Below, piece by piece: positions 35,701-48,467 of a DNA stretch of 64,000 bases (position 1 is its first letter; each line of letters opens with the position of its first letter). A model generated the notes under the pieces. It was given only the letters and a program-made list of their open reading frames with translations, was not told the DNA's origin and ran no database searches. The DNA is from JAGQIB01 sp041393395 (GTDB lineage: Bacteria; ARS69): NCBI GenBank assembly GCA_041393395.1, contig JAWKKG010000004.1, forward strand, positions 62,001 to 126,000, read 5' to 3'. A program made the translations under genes and the position numbers.

Positions 35701-36912
35701 ATGAAGAGCATCGTGATCCTGGACGGGGCGCGTACGCCCATGGCCGAGTACGAGGGAAGCAAGACGGGTGCGGGGCAGCCGGGCGGCGCCCTGGCCAAGG
35801 TTTCCGCGATCGATCTCGGGGCGCACGCCGCGAAGGCGGCGCTTGCGCGCTCCGGCGTCGAACCGGGCCAGATCGACGCGTGCTTCTTCGGCAACGCGCT
35901 GCAGACCTCCGGTGACGCGATCTACGGCGCGCGCCATGTGATGCTGAAGGCCGGCGTGCCGTTCGAGCGGCCGGCGCTCACGGTGAATCGCCTGTGCGGA
36001 TCCGGCATCCAGTCGGTGGTGAGTGCGGCGCATTCCATGGGCTTCGGGGAGGCCGACGTCTGTCTCGTGGGCGGCATGGAGAACATGAGCCAGGCGCCGC
36101 ACGTGATCCGGGGCGCGCGGGCGGGCTTCAAGCTCGGCCAGGGCAAGCTCGAGGACATGTTGATGGTCGCGCTGCTGGATACCTACTGCGGCTGCTACAT
36201 GGCGAACACCGCGGAGAACATCGCGAACGCGCGCTCCATCTCGCGCGAGACGCAGGACGAGTACGCGATCCTCTCCCAACAGCGCGCGGCGGCGGCGAAG
36301 GCGCGCGGCGTGTTCGAGAAGGAGATCGTGCCGATCGAGGTCGGCAGCGGCAAGCGCACGACCCTGGTCACCGAGGACGACCACGGGAAGCCGGACTCCA
36401 CGATGGAGGGCCTGTCCCGCCTGCCGGCCGCATTCGGCAAGGACGGCACGGTGACCGCCGGCAACGCTTCGGGCATCGTGGACGGCGCCGCGGCACTCGT
36501 GGTGGCGACGGAGGAGAAGGCGAAGGCCGAGGGGTGGAAGCCGAAGGCGCGGATCCGCTCCTGGGCGATCACGGGAGTGGAGCCGGAGTTCATGGGCATC
36601 GGCCCGGTGCCGTCGATTCGCGAGGCGCTGAAGAAGGCCGGCATGCAGCTCTCGGACATCGATCTCGTGGAGATCAACGAGGCGTTCTCGGCCCAGTACC
36701 TGGCGGTCGAGAAGGATCTCGGCCTCGATCGCGACAAGACGAACGTGAACGGCGGCGCGATCGCGCTCGGTCATCCGCTCGCGGCCACGGGCACGCGACT
36801 GCTGCTCACGCTGATGTACGAGCTGGAACGTCGCGGCGGCGGCAATGGTGTGGCGAGCGCCTGCATCGGCGGCGGCCAGGGCATCGCCATGGTCGTGGAG
36901 TCCGTCGCTTAG
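35701..36912 (+). CDS. Acetyl-CoA acetyltransferase (thiolase)
   Basis: 403 residues from ATG at 35701 (AAAGGAAG upstream). Thiolase fold with nucleophile Cys in 'VNRLCGSGIQSVV', 'NEAFSAQY', base His in 'GGAIALGHPLAATGTR', and second Cys in 'ASACIGGGQGIAMV'. It joins or cleaves acyl-CoA and acetyl-CoA and so can work with the hydroxyacyl-CoA dehydrogenase whose end is at base 119. Loop text between 135 and 200 ('MVALLDTYCGCYMANTAENI') is slightly unlike the 'DGLTDAF' form of PHB thiolases, so substrate range may differ. Confidence 0.93.
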   Translation: MKSIVILDGARTPMAEYEGSKTGAGQPGGALAKVSAIDLGAHAAKAALARSGVEPGQIDACFFGNALQTSGDAIYGARHVMLKAGVPFERPALTVNRLCGSGIQSVVSAAHSMGFGEADVCLVGGMENMSQAPHVIRGARAGFKLGQGKLEDMLMVALLDTYCGCYMANTAENIANARSISRETQDEYAILSQQRAAAAKARGVFEKEIVPIEVGSGKRTTLVTEDDHGKPDSTMEGLSRLPAAFGKDGTVTAGNASGIVDGAAALVVATEEKAKAEGWKPKARIRSWAITGVEPEFMGIGPVPSIREALKKAGMQLSDIDLVEINEAFSAQYLAVEKDLGLDRDKTNVNGGAIALGHPLAATGTRLLLTLMYELERRGGGNGVASACIGGGQGIAMVVESVA

Positions 36913-36957
36913 GGGCAGTCGGGGGGCTGTCCGGGCCGATCGGCGCTCGGGCCATCC

Positions 36958-36980
36958 GGTGCGGTAGAATCCCGCACCTT
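36958..36980 (+). terminator. Hairpin after thiolase, before tRNA-Leu
   Basis: GGTGCGG (36958-36964) and CCGCACC (36972-36978) form a 7-bp stem, followed by only TT. The loop contains TAGAAT, which could alternatively be the -10 of the tRNA-Leu/tig transcript. Confidence 0.4.
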
Positions 36981-37057
36981 CCGGGCCGCCGGCGTCGGCA
37001 CCGACAGCAGCAGACCGGAGCAAGGAATCCGTACGGGCCCGAGCGGCCCGGCCGGTT

Positions 37058-37139
37058 GCGAGAGTGGCGAAATTGGCAGACGCGCTGGACTTAGGATCCA
37101 GTGAGGCAACTCGTAGGGGTTCGAGTCCCCTCTCTCGCA
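37058..37139 (+). tRNA. tRNA-Leu (anticodon UAG)
   Basis: 82 nt cloverleaf: acceptor GCGAGAG/CTCTCGC, D-arm with GGCAGACGC, anticodon stem CTGGA/TCCAG with loop CTTAGGA (anticodon TAG), a long class II variable arm, and T-arm GGGGTTCGAGTCCCC. Discriminator A at 37139; CCA is not encoded. It lies 40 bp before tig and may share its transcript. Confidence 0.97.
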
Positions 37140-37179
37140 TCCGGAAACAGAGGCCCGGGATCGGGCGAGGAGCACACGT

Positions 37180-38484
37180 TTGAACGTCAAGGTCGAGGTC
37201 GAGAAGCGCGAGCCCTGGGGCCGGGTCCTGTCCATCGAGGTGCCGGCGGAAGACGCGGAGAAGGAGTACGAGAAGGTCGCGGCCCGGCTCGCGAAGCGAG
37301 TGCGGCTGCCCGGGTTCCGCAAGGGCAAGGTCCCCACGAATCTCGTGCGCAAGTCGTTCCGGCAGGAGCTCGAGCAGGAGTTCCTGGAGACGATCGTGCC
37401 CCGCGCGTTCGGTCGCGCGCTGGACGAGACGGGCATCGATCCGGTGACGGAGCCGAAGTTCGAGGAGCTGTCGTTCGGCGAAGAGCGGCCGCTGTCCTTC
37501 AAGGCCGAGTTCGAGGCGCGTCCGGAGTTCGAGGTCACCGGCTGGGAAGCGCTGAAGGTCGAGAAGGAAGTGCCCGAGGTCCGCGAGGAGCAGATCGACT
37601 CCGTGCTCGATGACTTCCGCAAGGGTCGCGCGGACCTCGAGGAAGTGGATCGCCCGGCCATCGACGGCGACGTGGTGACCGTGGACTACTGCGCGCTGGA
37701 CGACGCCGGCGAGCCGATCCCCGGCCAGGAATCCACCGGCTACGTGATCGAGCTCGGTTCGGGGCGCGTGGTGGAGGCGTTCGAGGCCGCGGTGCGCGGC
37801 GCCGGCCCCGGCGAGTCGCGCACGGCCGAGGTGCCGTACCCGGCGGACTACCCCGAGGAGTCCCTGGCGGGCACGGTCGCGCGCTACCGGGTCACGGTGA
37901 AGGTCGTGCAGGAGAAGCGTCTGCCCACGCTCACCGACGAGCTCGTGGCCGAGCACACCGACGTGAAGACGGTGGACGAGCTGCGCGCGCGCGTGCGCAC
38001 GGAGCTGGAGGCGGAGGCGGATCGCTTCGCGACGCGACGTCTCGAGCAGACGTTGCTGGAAAAGGTCGTGGACGCGAACCCGTTCGACGCGCCGAAGGCG
38101 CTCGTCGATGGTCTGCTCGACGACTTCATCCATCAGAAGAAGCACGAGATGCAGGACGCCGGCCAGGATCCGAACTCGATGGACGCGGACGCCGTGCGCG
38201 AGCAGAACCGTGAGGCGGCCGATCGCCAGGTCCGCCGAATGCTCCTGCTCGACGCGCTCGCCAAGAAAGGCGACGTGAAGGTCACGGAGCGCGAGGTGCA
38301 CGAGCGCGTGCAGGCGATGGCGCGGATGCGCGGCATGCCGACGCGCAAGCTCGCGGAGCAGCTCGGCGGCGATCGCTTCCTGCGTCGCCTCTCGCGCGAG
38401 ATCCGCGACAAAAAGGTCCTTGCGTTTCTCGTAGGGAATGCCGAGATTACGGAGAAGAAGATCTCGGCCGAAACGGCTGTTTAG
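37180..38484 (+). CDS. tig: Trigger factor (ribosome-associated chaperone, PPIase)
   Basis: 434 residues. The ribosome-docking signature 'GFRKGKVP' is at about 46-53; a central FKBP-type prolyl isomerase domain (about 155-245, 'GDVVTVDYCALDDAGEPI', 'ESTGYVIELGSGRVVEAFE') and a helical C-terminal cradle follow. It catches nascent chains at the exit tunnel. The start is TTG at 37180, eight bases after GAGGAG. Order tig-clpP-clpX-lon is a widespread protein quality-control cluster. Confidence 0.95.
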   Translation: MNVKVEVEKREPWGRVLSIEVPAEDAEKEYEKVAARLAKRVRLPGFRKGKVPTNLVRKSFRQELEQEFLETIVPRAFGRALDETGIDPVTEPKFEELSFGEERPLSFKAEFEARPEFEVTGWEALKVEKEVPEVREEQIDSVLDDFRKGRADLEEVDRPAIDGDVVTVDYCALDDAGEPIPGQESTGYVIELGSGRVVEAFEAAVRGAGPGESRTAEVPYPADYPEESLAGTVARYRVTVKVVQEKRLPTLTDELVAEHTDVKTVDELRARVRTELEAEADRFATRRLEQTLLEKVVDANPFDAPKALVDGLLDDFIHQKKHEMQDAGQDPNSMDADAVREQNREAADRQVRRMLLLDALAKKGDVKVTEREVHERVQAMARMRGMPTRKLAEQLGGDRFLRRLSREIRDKKVLAFLVGNAEITEKKISAETAV

Positions 38485-38591
38485 AGCCCCTGGAGCCCGT
38501 TTCCGGGATCGCGCCACCGACGCTGCCGTCGGGAAGCGCCACCCCGAGCGGGCGCTTGTCCGGCCCCGGCCGGAGCGAGGAGAGAGGTAGG

Positions 38592-39176
38592 ATGGCGCTG
38601 GTTCCGATGGTGGTGGAGCAAGACGGGCGGGGGGAACGCGCGTACGACATTTACTCGCGGCTCCTCAAGGACCGGATCGTGTTCCTCGGCACGCAGGTCG
38701 AAGACACGATGGCGAGTTTGATCATCGCGCAGCTCCTGTTCCTCGAGGCCGAGGATCCGGAGCGGGACATCTTCCTGTACATCAACAGCCCGGGCGGCTC
38801 CGTCACGGCGGGCCTCGCCATCTATGACACGATGCAGTACATCAAGCCCGACGTCGCCACGATCTGCATGGGCATGGCGGCGAGTATGGGCGCCGTGCTG
38901 CTCACTGCCGGAGCGAAGGGCAAGCGCTCCGCGCTCCCGAACTCGCGCATCATGATCCACCAGCCGCTCGGCGGCACGCGCGGCCAGGCGACCGACGTGG
39001 AGATCTACGCCAAGGAGATCCTCGGCACGCGCGAGCGACTGAACCGGATCCTCATGGACCACACGGGCAAGTCGCTGGAGCAGATCAACCAGGACACCGA
39101 GCGGGACTACTTCCTCTCGGCGGATCAGGCCAAGGACTACGGTCTCGTCGATCAGGTGATCGACAAGCGTCCGTAG
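38592..39176 (+). CDS. clpP: ATP-dependent Clp protease proteolytic subunit
   Basis: 194 residues from ATG at 38592, after GGAGAGAGG; an in-frame upstream extension of 12 residues has no better site. Catalytic triad visible: Ser in 'CMGMAASMGAVLL', His in 'RIMIHQPLGG', Asp in 'QDTERDYFLSADQA' region. 'LYINSPGGSVTAGLAIYDTM' is the family signature. It forms the two-ring chamber that ClpX (next gene, 22 bp on) feeds with unfolded substrates. Confidence 0.97.
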   Translation: MALVPMVVEQDGRGERAYDIYSRLLKDRIVFLGTQVEDTMASLIIAQLLFLEAEDPERDIFLYINSPGGSVTAGLAIYDTMQYIKPDVATICMGMAASMGAVLLTAGAKGKRSALPNSRIMIHQPLGGTRGQATDVEIYAKEILGTRERLNRILMDHTGKSLEQINQDTERDYFLSADQAKDYGLVDQVIDKRP

Positions 39177-39198
39177 CGGACATCGGGGAGCTTCGAGG

Positions 39199-40446
<1,248 letters not shown>

Positions 40447-43062
40447 CTCCGGCGCGGCGAGCAAGCCGCGCACTTCCGCGACCCGCGCCAAGTCGAAGAC
40501 CGGTTCCAAGGCGAAGGCCGGTTCCCGGTCCAAGGCCGGGGCGGGGGCCAAGGCCCGCGCGAAGTCCAAGGCCGGCTCGAAGTCCACGCGCGCGGCGAAA
40601 TCCGGTGGGGCCCCCGCGCGCGTCGCCAGGCGGCCGGGCTCGATCGACTTCGTGGCGCTCGACGGCGAGGAGCACCGCTTCTCTTCGCGTCTCCCGCTGC
40701 TTCCGCTGCGCGACGTGGTGATCTTTCCGGGCATGATCGCCCCGCTGCTCGTGGGGCGCCCGGCGTCCGTGGCGGCGGTGGATGCGGCGCTTCGCCGCAC
40801 GCCGATCTTCGCGGTCCTCACGCAGAGGACCCCGGATGTTGCGGATCCCGGACCCGAGGATCTGCACGAGATCGGCACCGTGGTGCGCGCGGCCCAGGTG
40901 CTGCGGGTGCCGGACGGCACGCTGAAGATCCTCGTGGAGGGCATCGGTCGCTACCGCGTGCGTTCCTTCGTGGCGCAGCGCGAGCACCTCGCGGTGGATC
41001 TCGAAATGGTTGAGCAGAAGCGCGCGATCACGTCGCAGGTGAAGGCACTCGCCCGCCAGGTCGCGGGGCTTTTCCAGAAGTACGTGGAGTTGAATCGTCG
41101 CATTCCCGACGAAGTGATTGCGGCCACGACCCGGATCGAGGACCCGCGGCAGCTCGCGCAGGTCGTCTCGGGGCATCTCATCGTGTCGCTCGACAAGCGG
41201 CAGGACCTGCTGGAGGCGGTGAAGACCGCGGATCAGCTCGGTCGGCTCTCGCGCATGCTCACGGAAGAGCTCGAGATCCTCCGGCTCGAACGGAAGATCG
41301 AGGGAGAGGTCCGCTCCCGCGTGAGCAAGGGGCAGAAGGAGTTCTACCTGCAGGAGCAGCTGCGCGCGATCCGCAAGGAGCTCGGCGAGTCCGCGGACGA
41401 CGGTACGGACGCGGAGGAGCTCCGTGCTCGCGTGAAGAAGGCGGGCATGCCGGAAGACGTCGAGGGGAAGGCGCTGGAGGAGATCGATCGGCTCGCGCGG
41501 ATGAGCCCGATGTCCCCCGAGGCCACGGTGGTGCGGGGCTACGTGGAGACGCTCGCGTCTCTGCCGTGGAGCAAGCGAACGGAGGATCGCCTCGATCTCG
41601 ACGCGGCGGCGAAGATCCTGGACGAGGATCACTTCGGACTCGAGAAGCCGAAGGAGCGGATCCTCGAGTACCTCGCCGTGGTGCAGCTCGTGAAGCGCCC
41701 GCGCGGATCGATCCTGTGCTTCGTGGGGCCTCCGGGCGTGGGCAAGACGTCGCTCGGACGGTCGATCGCCCGGGCGCTGGGGCGTGAGTTCGTGCGGGTG
41801 GCCCTCGGCGGAGTGCGCGACGAAGCGGAGATCCGCGGGCACCGCCGGACGTACATCGGCTCGATGCCGGGACGGATCATCCAGGGCATCCGCCGCGCGG
41901 GGACGAAGAATCCCGTGTTCCTGCTGGACGAAGTGGACAAGCTGTCGTCGGACTTCCGCGGTGATCCGTCGTCCGCGCTGCTCGAGGTGCTGGACCCCGA
42001 GCAGAACCGCACGTTCAGCGATCACTACCTGGACGTGGACTTCGACCTCTCCGAGGTGCTGTTCATCACGACCGCGAACGTGCTGCCCGCGATTCCGCCG
42101 CCGCTCCGCGACCGGATGGAAGTGCTGCGCCTGCCGGGCTACCTCGAGCCCGAGAAGGCCGGCATCGCGCGGCAGTTCCTGCTCAGGAAACAGCAGAAGG
42201 AGCACGGGCTGGAAGCATCCGATCTCGTGCTTTCCGCGCCCGCGATGCACACGCTGATCACGCGCTACACGCGCGAGGCCGGCGTGCGCAACCTCGAGCG
42301 GGAGATCGCCACGGTGTGTCGCAAGGTCGCGCGCGAGAAGGTGCGGCGCGGGAGCAAGGGACTCGCCGGGGCGGTGAAGGTCGGCGTGCGCGAACTCGAG
42401 AAGTACCTGGGTCCGCCGCGGTATCCGGAACGTCGCCTGCCGGAGGCCGACGGGGTCGGCGTTGCGTCCGGACTCGCCTGGACGGAGTGGGGCGGCGACA
42501 CGCTCCCCGTGGAGGTCGTCACGACTCCCGGCAAGGGGCGGATCCTGCTCACCGGGCGCCTCGGTGAGGTGATGCGGGAGAGTGCGCGGACGGCGCTCAC
42601 CTATGCGCGCGGGCGGGCCAAGGCCCTCGGCCTCACCGCGGACTTCTCGGATCGCCTCGATCTGCACCTGCACATTCCCGAGGGCGCGATTCCCAAGGAC
42701 GGGCCGAGTGCCGGCGTGTGCATCCTCACCGCGGTCATCAGCGCCCTGTCCGGTGTGCCCGTCCGGCGCGACGTGGCGATGACGGGCGAGATCACGTTGC
42801 TCGGCCGCGTGCTGCCGATCGGCGGCCTCAACGAGAAGGTCGTGGCGGCGGCGCTCGCCGGCTACTCCACCGTGATCGTGCCGAAGGGCAACGAGCCGGA
42901 CTGGCAGGAGATCCCGGCCGCCGCGCGCAAGGGACTCGAGGTCGTGTTCGCCGAGCACGCCGACGACGTGTTGCGGGTGGCCCTCGTGCCGTCGCCGCGC
43001 GTGGATCGCCTGCTCGCGGCCGAACCGGAGGCGCCGGGCGAGGGCCTGCCCGGACTCGCGCA

Positions 43063-43662
43063 TTGACGCCGTTCGCAGCGGAGTTCGTCCGGGGGGTGGT
43101 GGCGTTCGACCAGCTCCCGGAGGCGCGCCTTCCCGAGATCGCGGTGTCCGGTCGGTCCAACGTCGGCAAGTCGTCCCTGCTGAACGTCTTGTTCGGACGC
43201 AAGCAACTCGCCCGCGTGAGCCAGCGCCCGGGCAAGACCCGCGAGATCAACTTCTTCCGTGTGGCCGAGCGCTTCCATCTCGTGGATCTGCCGGGCTACG
43301 GCTACGCGAAGGTGCCGCTGGAAATGCGCCGGCGCTGGATGAAGCTCATGGAGCGCTACCTCGAATCGCGCGAGCAGCTCGCGGGCATCGTGCAACTCGT
43401 GGACCTGCGGCACGGGCCGTCCAAGCAGGATATCGAGATGCTCGAGTGGCTGCAGGCGAGCGGCCGCCCGGCGCTGCTCGTGGCCACGAAGTCGGACAAG
43501 CTGAAGCGCGGGGCATCGGCCAAGATGCTGGCCGAGATCCGGCGCGACTGGCCGCAGTTCCCCGTGGTGCCGTTCTCGGCCGTGACGCGGGACGGGCGGC
43601 GGGAAGTGGAGCGGTGGATCGAGGAGCGAGCGGGGGAGTGGAGTCCCGACGCAGGAGACTAG
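43063..43662 (+). CDS. engB: Ribosome biogenesis GTPase EngB (YsxC)
   Basis: 199 residues. Small TRAFAC GTPase: G1 'SGRSNVGKSSLLN', G2 'GKTREINFF', G3 'LVDLPGYGYAKV', G4 'VATKSDKL', G5 'FSAVT'. It helps assembly of the large ribosomal subunit. The start is TTG at 43063, overlapping the lon stop (TTGA); 'TPFAAEFVRGVVAF' then matches the normal N-terminus. It closes the tig-clpPX-lon run. Confidence 0.93.
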   Translation: MTPFAAEFVRGVVAFDQLPEARLPEIAVSGRSNVGKSSLLNVLFGRKQLARVSQRPGKTREINFFRVAERFHLVDLPGYGYAKVPLEMRRRWMKLMERYLESREQLAGIVQLVDLRHGPSKQDIEMLEWLQASGRPALLVATKSDKLKRGASAKMLAEIRRDWPQFPVVPFSAVTRDGRREVERWIEERAGEWSPDAGD

Positions 43663-43668
43663 GCGCGG

Positions 43669-43684
43669 CGACGCGATCGCGTCG
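43669..43684. terminator. 16-bp perfect palindrome between convergent engB and corA
   Basis: CGACGCGATCGCGTCG fills most of the 24-bp gap between the two stops. It could serve as a bidirectional stem, although a perfect palindrome leaves a very small loop. Confidence 0.35.
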
Positions 43685-43686
43685 GC

Positions 43687-44808
43687 CTATCGGAACCAGC
43701 CCTTGCGCCGGAACCACGTCAGCATGCCACCCGCCATCACGGCCATGATCGTCAGTGCGGCCGGGTATCCGTACTTGAAGCCCAGCTCCGGCATGTTCCA
43801 GCGCGATACGGTCGTGTCGAAGTTCATCCCGTAGAGACCGGCCACGAAAGACAGCGGGATGAACAGTGTGGCGATGATCGTGAGCACGCGCATGACCTCG
43901 TTCATGCGGTGGCTGGTCAGCGACAGGTGCAGGTCGAACAGGCCGCCGGCCGCGTCGTAGGCGGCATCGAGCCCGTCCAGAAGCACCTTGAGATGGTCGG
44001 AGCAGTCGCGCAGGTACGGGTGGTTCTCCTCGCCGATCTCGGAGTCCTCGCGCAGCAGACCCGAGATCACGTCGCGCATCGGCCAGATCTCGCGGCGCGC
44101 GGCGCCGATCTCCTGCTTGATCGCATGGATGCGGGGCGCGATGTCCCTCCCGTCGTCCTCGAACAGCTCGGCCTCCAGGGCGTCGAGGCGATCGCGCACC
44201 GCCTCGACGCGCGGGAACCAGCCGTCGATGATCGAGTCCAGCATGGCGTAGAGGAGATACCCCGCGCCGCCGGTGCTGAGGCGCGGGCGTCCCGCGCGGA
44301 TGCGCTCGCGCAGCGGCTCGAAGCAGTCGCCCACCCGCTCCTGCAGGGTGATCACCCAGTTCGAGCCCAGGAACAACGCGATCTGTTCCGAGCCGTGGTC
44401 GCCGTGCGGCTGGCGGGCGATGACGAAGCAGAACTCGTCGAACTCCTCGAGCTTCGCGCGCTGCGGGGAGTTGAACGCATCCTCGAGCGCGAGGGCGTGC
44501 AGGCCGAAGGCGTGCCCGAACTCCTCGATACGCGGAACGTCGGCGAGGCCCTGGAGGTCGATCCAGGTCACCGGGTGCTCGGTCGTGAGTGTCCGGGCGA
44601 CTTCCGGTGAGGGGTCGTCGCGCTCCACGCCTCCGTCCGGCCCCCAGGCCATGGCGTACGCCTTCGTGGCCGACGCCTCGGGCGGGGCGATCAGGGTGCC
44701 GGGGGCGGCTCCGGCCTTCGTCCGATGAACCCGCCGGGTCGTCCGGCCCGTGGGGCCGGGGCGGGAGCGCGCGCCGCGGGAAGAACGTCTCTTGGACATG
44801 GGGGCCAT
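43687..44808 (-). CDS. corA: CorA-family Mg2+/Co2+ transporter
   Basis: 373 residues from ATG at 44808. Large cytoplasmic N-domain with acidic and helical segments ('VTWIDLQGLAD', 'LEDAFNSPQRAKLEEF'), then two C-terminal membrane helices: 'VLTIIATLFIPLSFVAGLYG' and 'YGYPAALTIMAVMAGGMLTW'. The selectivity signature is 'YGMNFD', the canonical GMN. The first about 35 residues are basic and low-complexity. Pentameric inner-membrane channel for Mg2+. It is divergent from purA. Confidence 0.93.
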   Translation of the reverse strand: MAPMSKRRSSRGARSRPGPTGRTTRRVHRTKAGAAPGTLIAPPEASATKAYAMAWGPDGGVERDDPSPEVARTLTTEHPVTWIDLQGLADVPRIEEFGHAFGLHALALEDAFNSPQRAKLEEFDEFCFVIARQPHGDHGSEQIALFLGSNWVITLQERVGDCFEPLRERIRAGRPRLSTGGAGYLLYAMLDSIIDGWFPRVEAVRDRLDALEAELFEDDGRDIAPRIHAIKQEIGAARREIWPMRDVISGLLREDSEIGEENHPYLRDCSDHLKVLLDGLDAAYDAAGGLFDLHLSLTSHRMNEVMRVLTIIATLFIPLSFVAGLYGMNFDTTVSRWNMPELGFKYGYPAALTIMAVMAGGMLTWFRRKGWFR

Positions 44809-44865
44809 CCTAGCGGGCTTCCCCGGGCTCGTCGACGGCGGGGGCGTGTCCCCCGATCGCGGGCC

Positions 44866-44894
44866 TCGAACTCCTTCCCGGAACGGGTTATGCT
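44866..44894 (+). promoter_or_regulatory. Weak candidate promoter of purA
   Basis: TATGCT (44889-44894) with TCGAAC 17 bp upstream (44866-44871), about 70 bp before the purA ATG. The -35 is poor. Confidence 0.3.
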
Positions 44895-44961
44895 GCCCCG
44901 GATTCGCGCGGGCCCCCCGGATTTCGGGAGACCCGCCTCACGCACGGATGGGGGAGGGATC

Positions 44962-46257
<1,296 letters not shown>

Positions 46258-46269
46258 CCAGGAAGACGA

Positions 46270-46298
46270 GGGGAGCCGGCGACGTTCCGCCGGCCCCC
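46270..46298. terminator. Stem-loop between convergent purA and mscS
   Basis: GGGG-A-GCCGGC (46270-46280) and GCCGGC-CCCC (46289-46298) with an 8-base loop, one bulged A. It lies midway in the 51-bp gap and could stop both transcripts; there is no T-run. Confidence 0.5.
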
Positions 46299-46308
46299 GT
46301 CGAATCCT

Positions 46309-47133
46309 CTAGGCGACGTTGCGCATGTGCACGTCGCGCTGCGGAAACGGGATCGTGATTCCGTTCGCCGCGAACTTCTCCTTCAGAGCCTGCGTCGTAT
46401 CGAACCAGACGTCCCAGTAGTGCTCGGCCTGCACCCAAGGCCGGACGACGAGCTCCACTGCCGAGTCCGCGAGCCGAAACACGCCCACGCTCGCCGCGGG
46501 ATCCTTCAGCACGCGGTGGTCGAGGTCCAGGATCTCGCGGGCGATCCGCTTCGCCTTCTCGAGATCATCTCCGTAGCTGACACCCACCGTGAGGTCCACG
46601 CGACGGATCCCGTTGCCGTTCACGTTGTTGATCACGCCGGACGTGAGGGTCGCGTTCGGGATGATGACGCGCTGGTGGTCGAGCGTATTCATCGTCGTCA
46701 CGAAGATCCCGACCTCCTCGACGATGCCGAGATAGCCGGACGCTTCCACGAGGTCGCCGACCTTGATCGGGCGGAAGATCAACATCATCACGCCCGAAGC
46801 GAAATTCGCGAGCGATCCCTGCAGCGCGAGTCCGACCGCGAAGCCCGCCGCGCCGAGAACCGCGACGAAGGACGTCGTCTGGATTCCGAATTTCGCAAGC
46901 GCGGCGATCACCGCGAACGCCAGGATCGCGATTCCCACCAGACTCGCGACGAAGTTGCGAAGCGTCGGATCGGAGTTCGCGCGGGTCATCGCCTTGCGGA
47001 CTGCGCCCGATGCCGCGCTCGAGACGATACGTCCGATCACCAGGATGACGACGGCGCCGAGGACCTGCAGGCCGTACTTGGTGATCCAGGGAATCAGCTC
47101 GGACAGCGAACTCTGAACGGTTTCCGGGTTCAC
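46309..47133 (-). CDS. mscS: Small-conductance mechanosensitive channel (MscS family)
   Basis: 274 residues. Start chosen at GTG 47133, which follows AAGGAG at a short spacing. Three N-terminal membrane helices: 'ITKYGLQVLGAVVILVIGRI', 'FVASLVGIAILAFAVIAALA', and the pore helix 'VLGAAGFAVGLALQGSLANF' followed by 'ASGVMMLIFRPIKVGD'. Then the beta domain 'GYLGIVEEVGIFVTTMNTLD' and 'VIIPNATLTSGVINN', and the cytoplasmic cage. It opens on hypo-osmotic shock to release solutes. Confidence 0.93.
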   Translation of the reverse strand: MNPETVQSSLSELIPWITKYGLQVLGAVVILVIGRIVSSAASGAVRKAMTRANSDPTLRNFVASLVGIAILAFAVIAALAKFGIQTTSFVAVLGAAGFAVGLALQGSLANFASGVMMLIFRPIKVGDLVEASGYLGIVEEVGIFVTTMNTLDHQRVIIPNATLTSGVINNVNGNGIRRVDLTVGVSYGDDLEKAKRIAREILDLDHRVLKDPAASVGVFRLADSAVELVVRPWVQAEHYWDVWFDTTQALKEKFAANGITIPFPQRDVHMRNVA

Positions 47134-47237
47134 GGGGCTCCTTCCTCTGGCGGCTTCGGCCGCCGCGGGGGTGATGTCGCCGCTGCTTCCGGAGACTCGG
47201 ACCCGCCGGGGGACCGAGAAGTCACTCTTGGGGACGA

Positions 47238-48440
47238 TCAGCGCATCTTTACGAGACGCGTCATCCGGCCGCCGCTCGCGTCGCGGAGGAAGTACACGCC
47301 CGCCGCGACGGGGCGCCCCGTGACGTCGCGCCCGTCCCAGATCTGGGAATCCGGGCCCGACCGCCCTCGCCACACGCGGCGTCCGGCGACGTCGAGCACT
47401 TCGACCTGCCGCCCGGAAGGAGCGCTGAACCGGATCGAGTTCCGGAACGGATTCGGCCACGCTCGGAGCGCGTCACGAGTGACTCCCGCTTCGACGGGGC
47501 TCGACACGTCGTCCGCCCTCGTGGACCAAAGGATCGCGTTCGCGAGGATCTGGAAGTTGTTCCCGTCGACGTCGAGCGCGTTCGGCTCGTACTCGCCGGG
47601 CTGGTACACGACCACGTGCCCGAGCCAGCCCGCACGCCGGTGGGTCCAGCCGAGAACGTGCGTCGTTCCGCCCTCGTCGTAGTCGCTGGCGAACAGGATC
47701 TCGACGGACTCGGCCGCGGGAAGCAGTCCGAGATTCGGGTAGCGCTCGTCCGGAACGTTCGTGAAGTACGGGTACAGGCCCGACGGAATCCCGTTCGCCG
47801 GATCCGCGTAGTTGACCTCCGCTTCCGGCGCCACACCGTTCGTCGCGACCCAGTGTCCGTTCGAGACGTCCAGCACGCGCTGCCCCTCGATCGTGTTCCA
47901 CGGGACGGCGCCGGTCGCCTCGCCGCCCAGGAGATCCACCATGCTCTCCTTGCCGGCGGTTCGGTACGCACCGTGGTGGAAGGAGACCACGCCCCCGCCG
48001 GCCGAGAGGAACGCGTCCACGGCTGCGACGAACGCGGCCTGCGCCGCCGGACCGCCGCCGCCGTTCGGGATTCGATGAGCGAAGTACACGAGCACGTCGA
48101 ACGCACCGGGATCACCCGACGGCAGTTCCAGCGCAGCGGTCGCGGCGGGGAGATCGTCGGTGGGGATCTCGGTCACGCCGGCGAGATTCAGGCCCGTGCC
48201 CGGCTCGAGGAGCGCCGCGGACAGATCGCCCGGCTGAGTGAGTGCCGAGTCGGGCAGATTGTGCGGATTGACCTCGTCGCTCACGATCAGAATGCGGAGC
48301 GGATCATGCGGCGGCAGCTCGGCCGCTGCTCCAGCGGAAGGGGAGAGTGACAGAGCGACGATCGCGCAAGCGATCGCCGCTCCGACTCTCCGAAGCAGGT
48401 GGCCATTGGCGCTCGACGCGCGGGAGAAGCATCGTCTCAT
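47238..48440 (-). CDS. Exported ThuA-like protein with FlgD-like sorting tail
   Basis: 400 residues from ATG at 48440. A long basic-then-hydrophobic signal sequence ('LLRRVGAAIACAIVALSLSP', cut near 'AGAAA') precedes a class I glutamine-amidotransferase-like ThuA fold: 'PLRILIVSDEVNPHN', 'FDVLVYFAHRIPNGG', 'FLSAGGGVVSFHHGAYRTAG', 'HWVATNGVAPEAE', 'HRRAGWLGHVVVYQPGEY'. The C-terminus is 'AWPNPFRNSIRFSAPSG', 'VLDVAGRRVWRG', 'WDGRDVTGRPVAAGVYFL'. ThuA-type domains act on sugars and glycosyl compounds in known systems; the substrate here is unknown. It lies in the exported-protein island. Confidence 0.8.
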   Translation of the reverse strand: MRRCFSRASSANGHLLRRVGAAIACAIVALSLSPSAGAAAELPPHDPLRILIVSDEVNPHNLPDSALTQPGDLSAALLEPGTGLNLAGVTEIPTDDLPAATAALELPSGDPGAFDVLVYFAHRIPNGGGGPAAQAAFVAAVDAFLSAGGGVVSFHHGAYRTAGKESMVDLLGGEATGAVPWNTIEGQRVLDVSNGHWVATNGVAPEAEVNYADPANGIPSGLYPYFTNVPDERYPNLGLLPAAESVEILFASDYDEGGTTHVLGWTHRRAGWLGHVVVYQPGEYEPNALDVDGNNFQILANAILWSTRADDVSSPVEAGVTRDALRAWPNPFRNSIRFSAPSGRQVEVLDVAGRRVWRGRSGPDSQIWDGRDVTGRPVAAGVYFLRDASGGRMTRLVKMR

Positions 48441-48467
48441 CGCGCGAGCCTAGCACGCTCGGCCGGT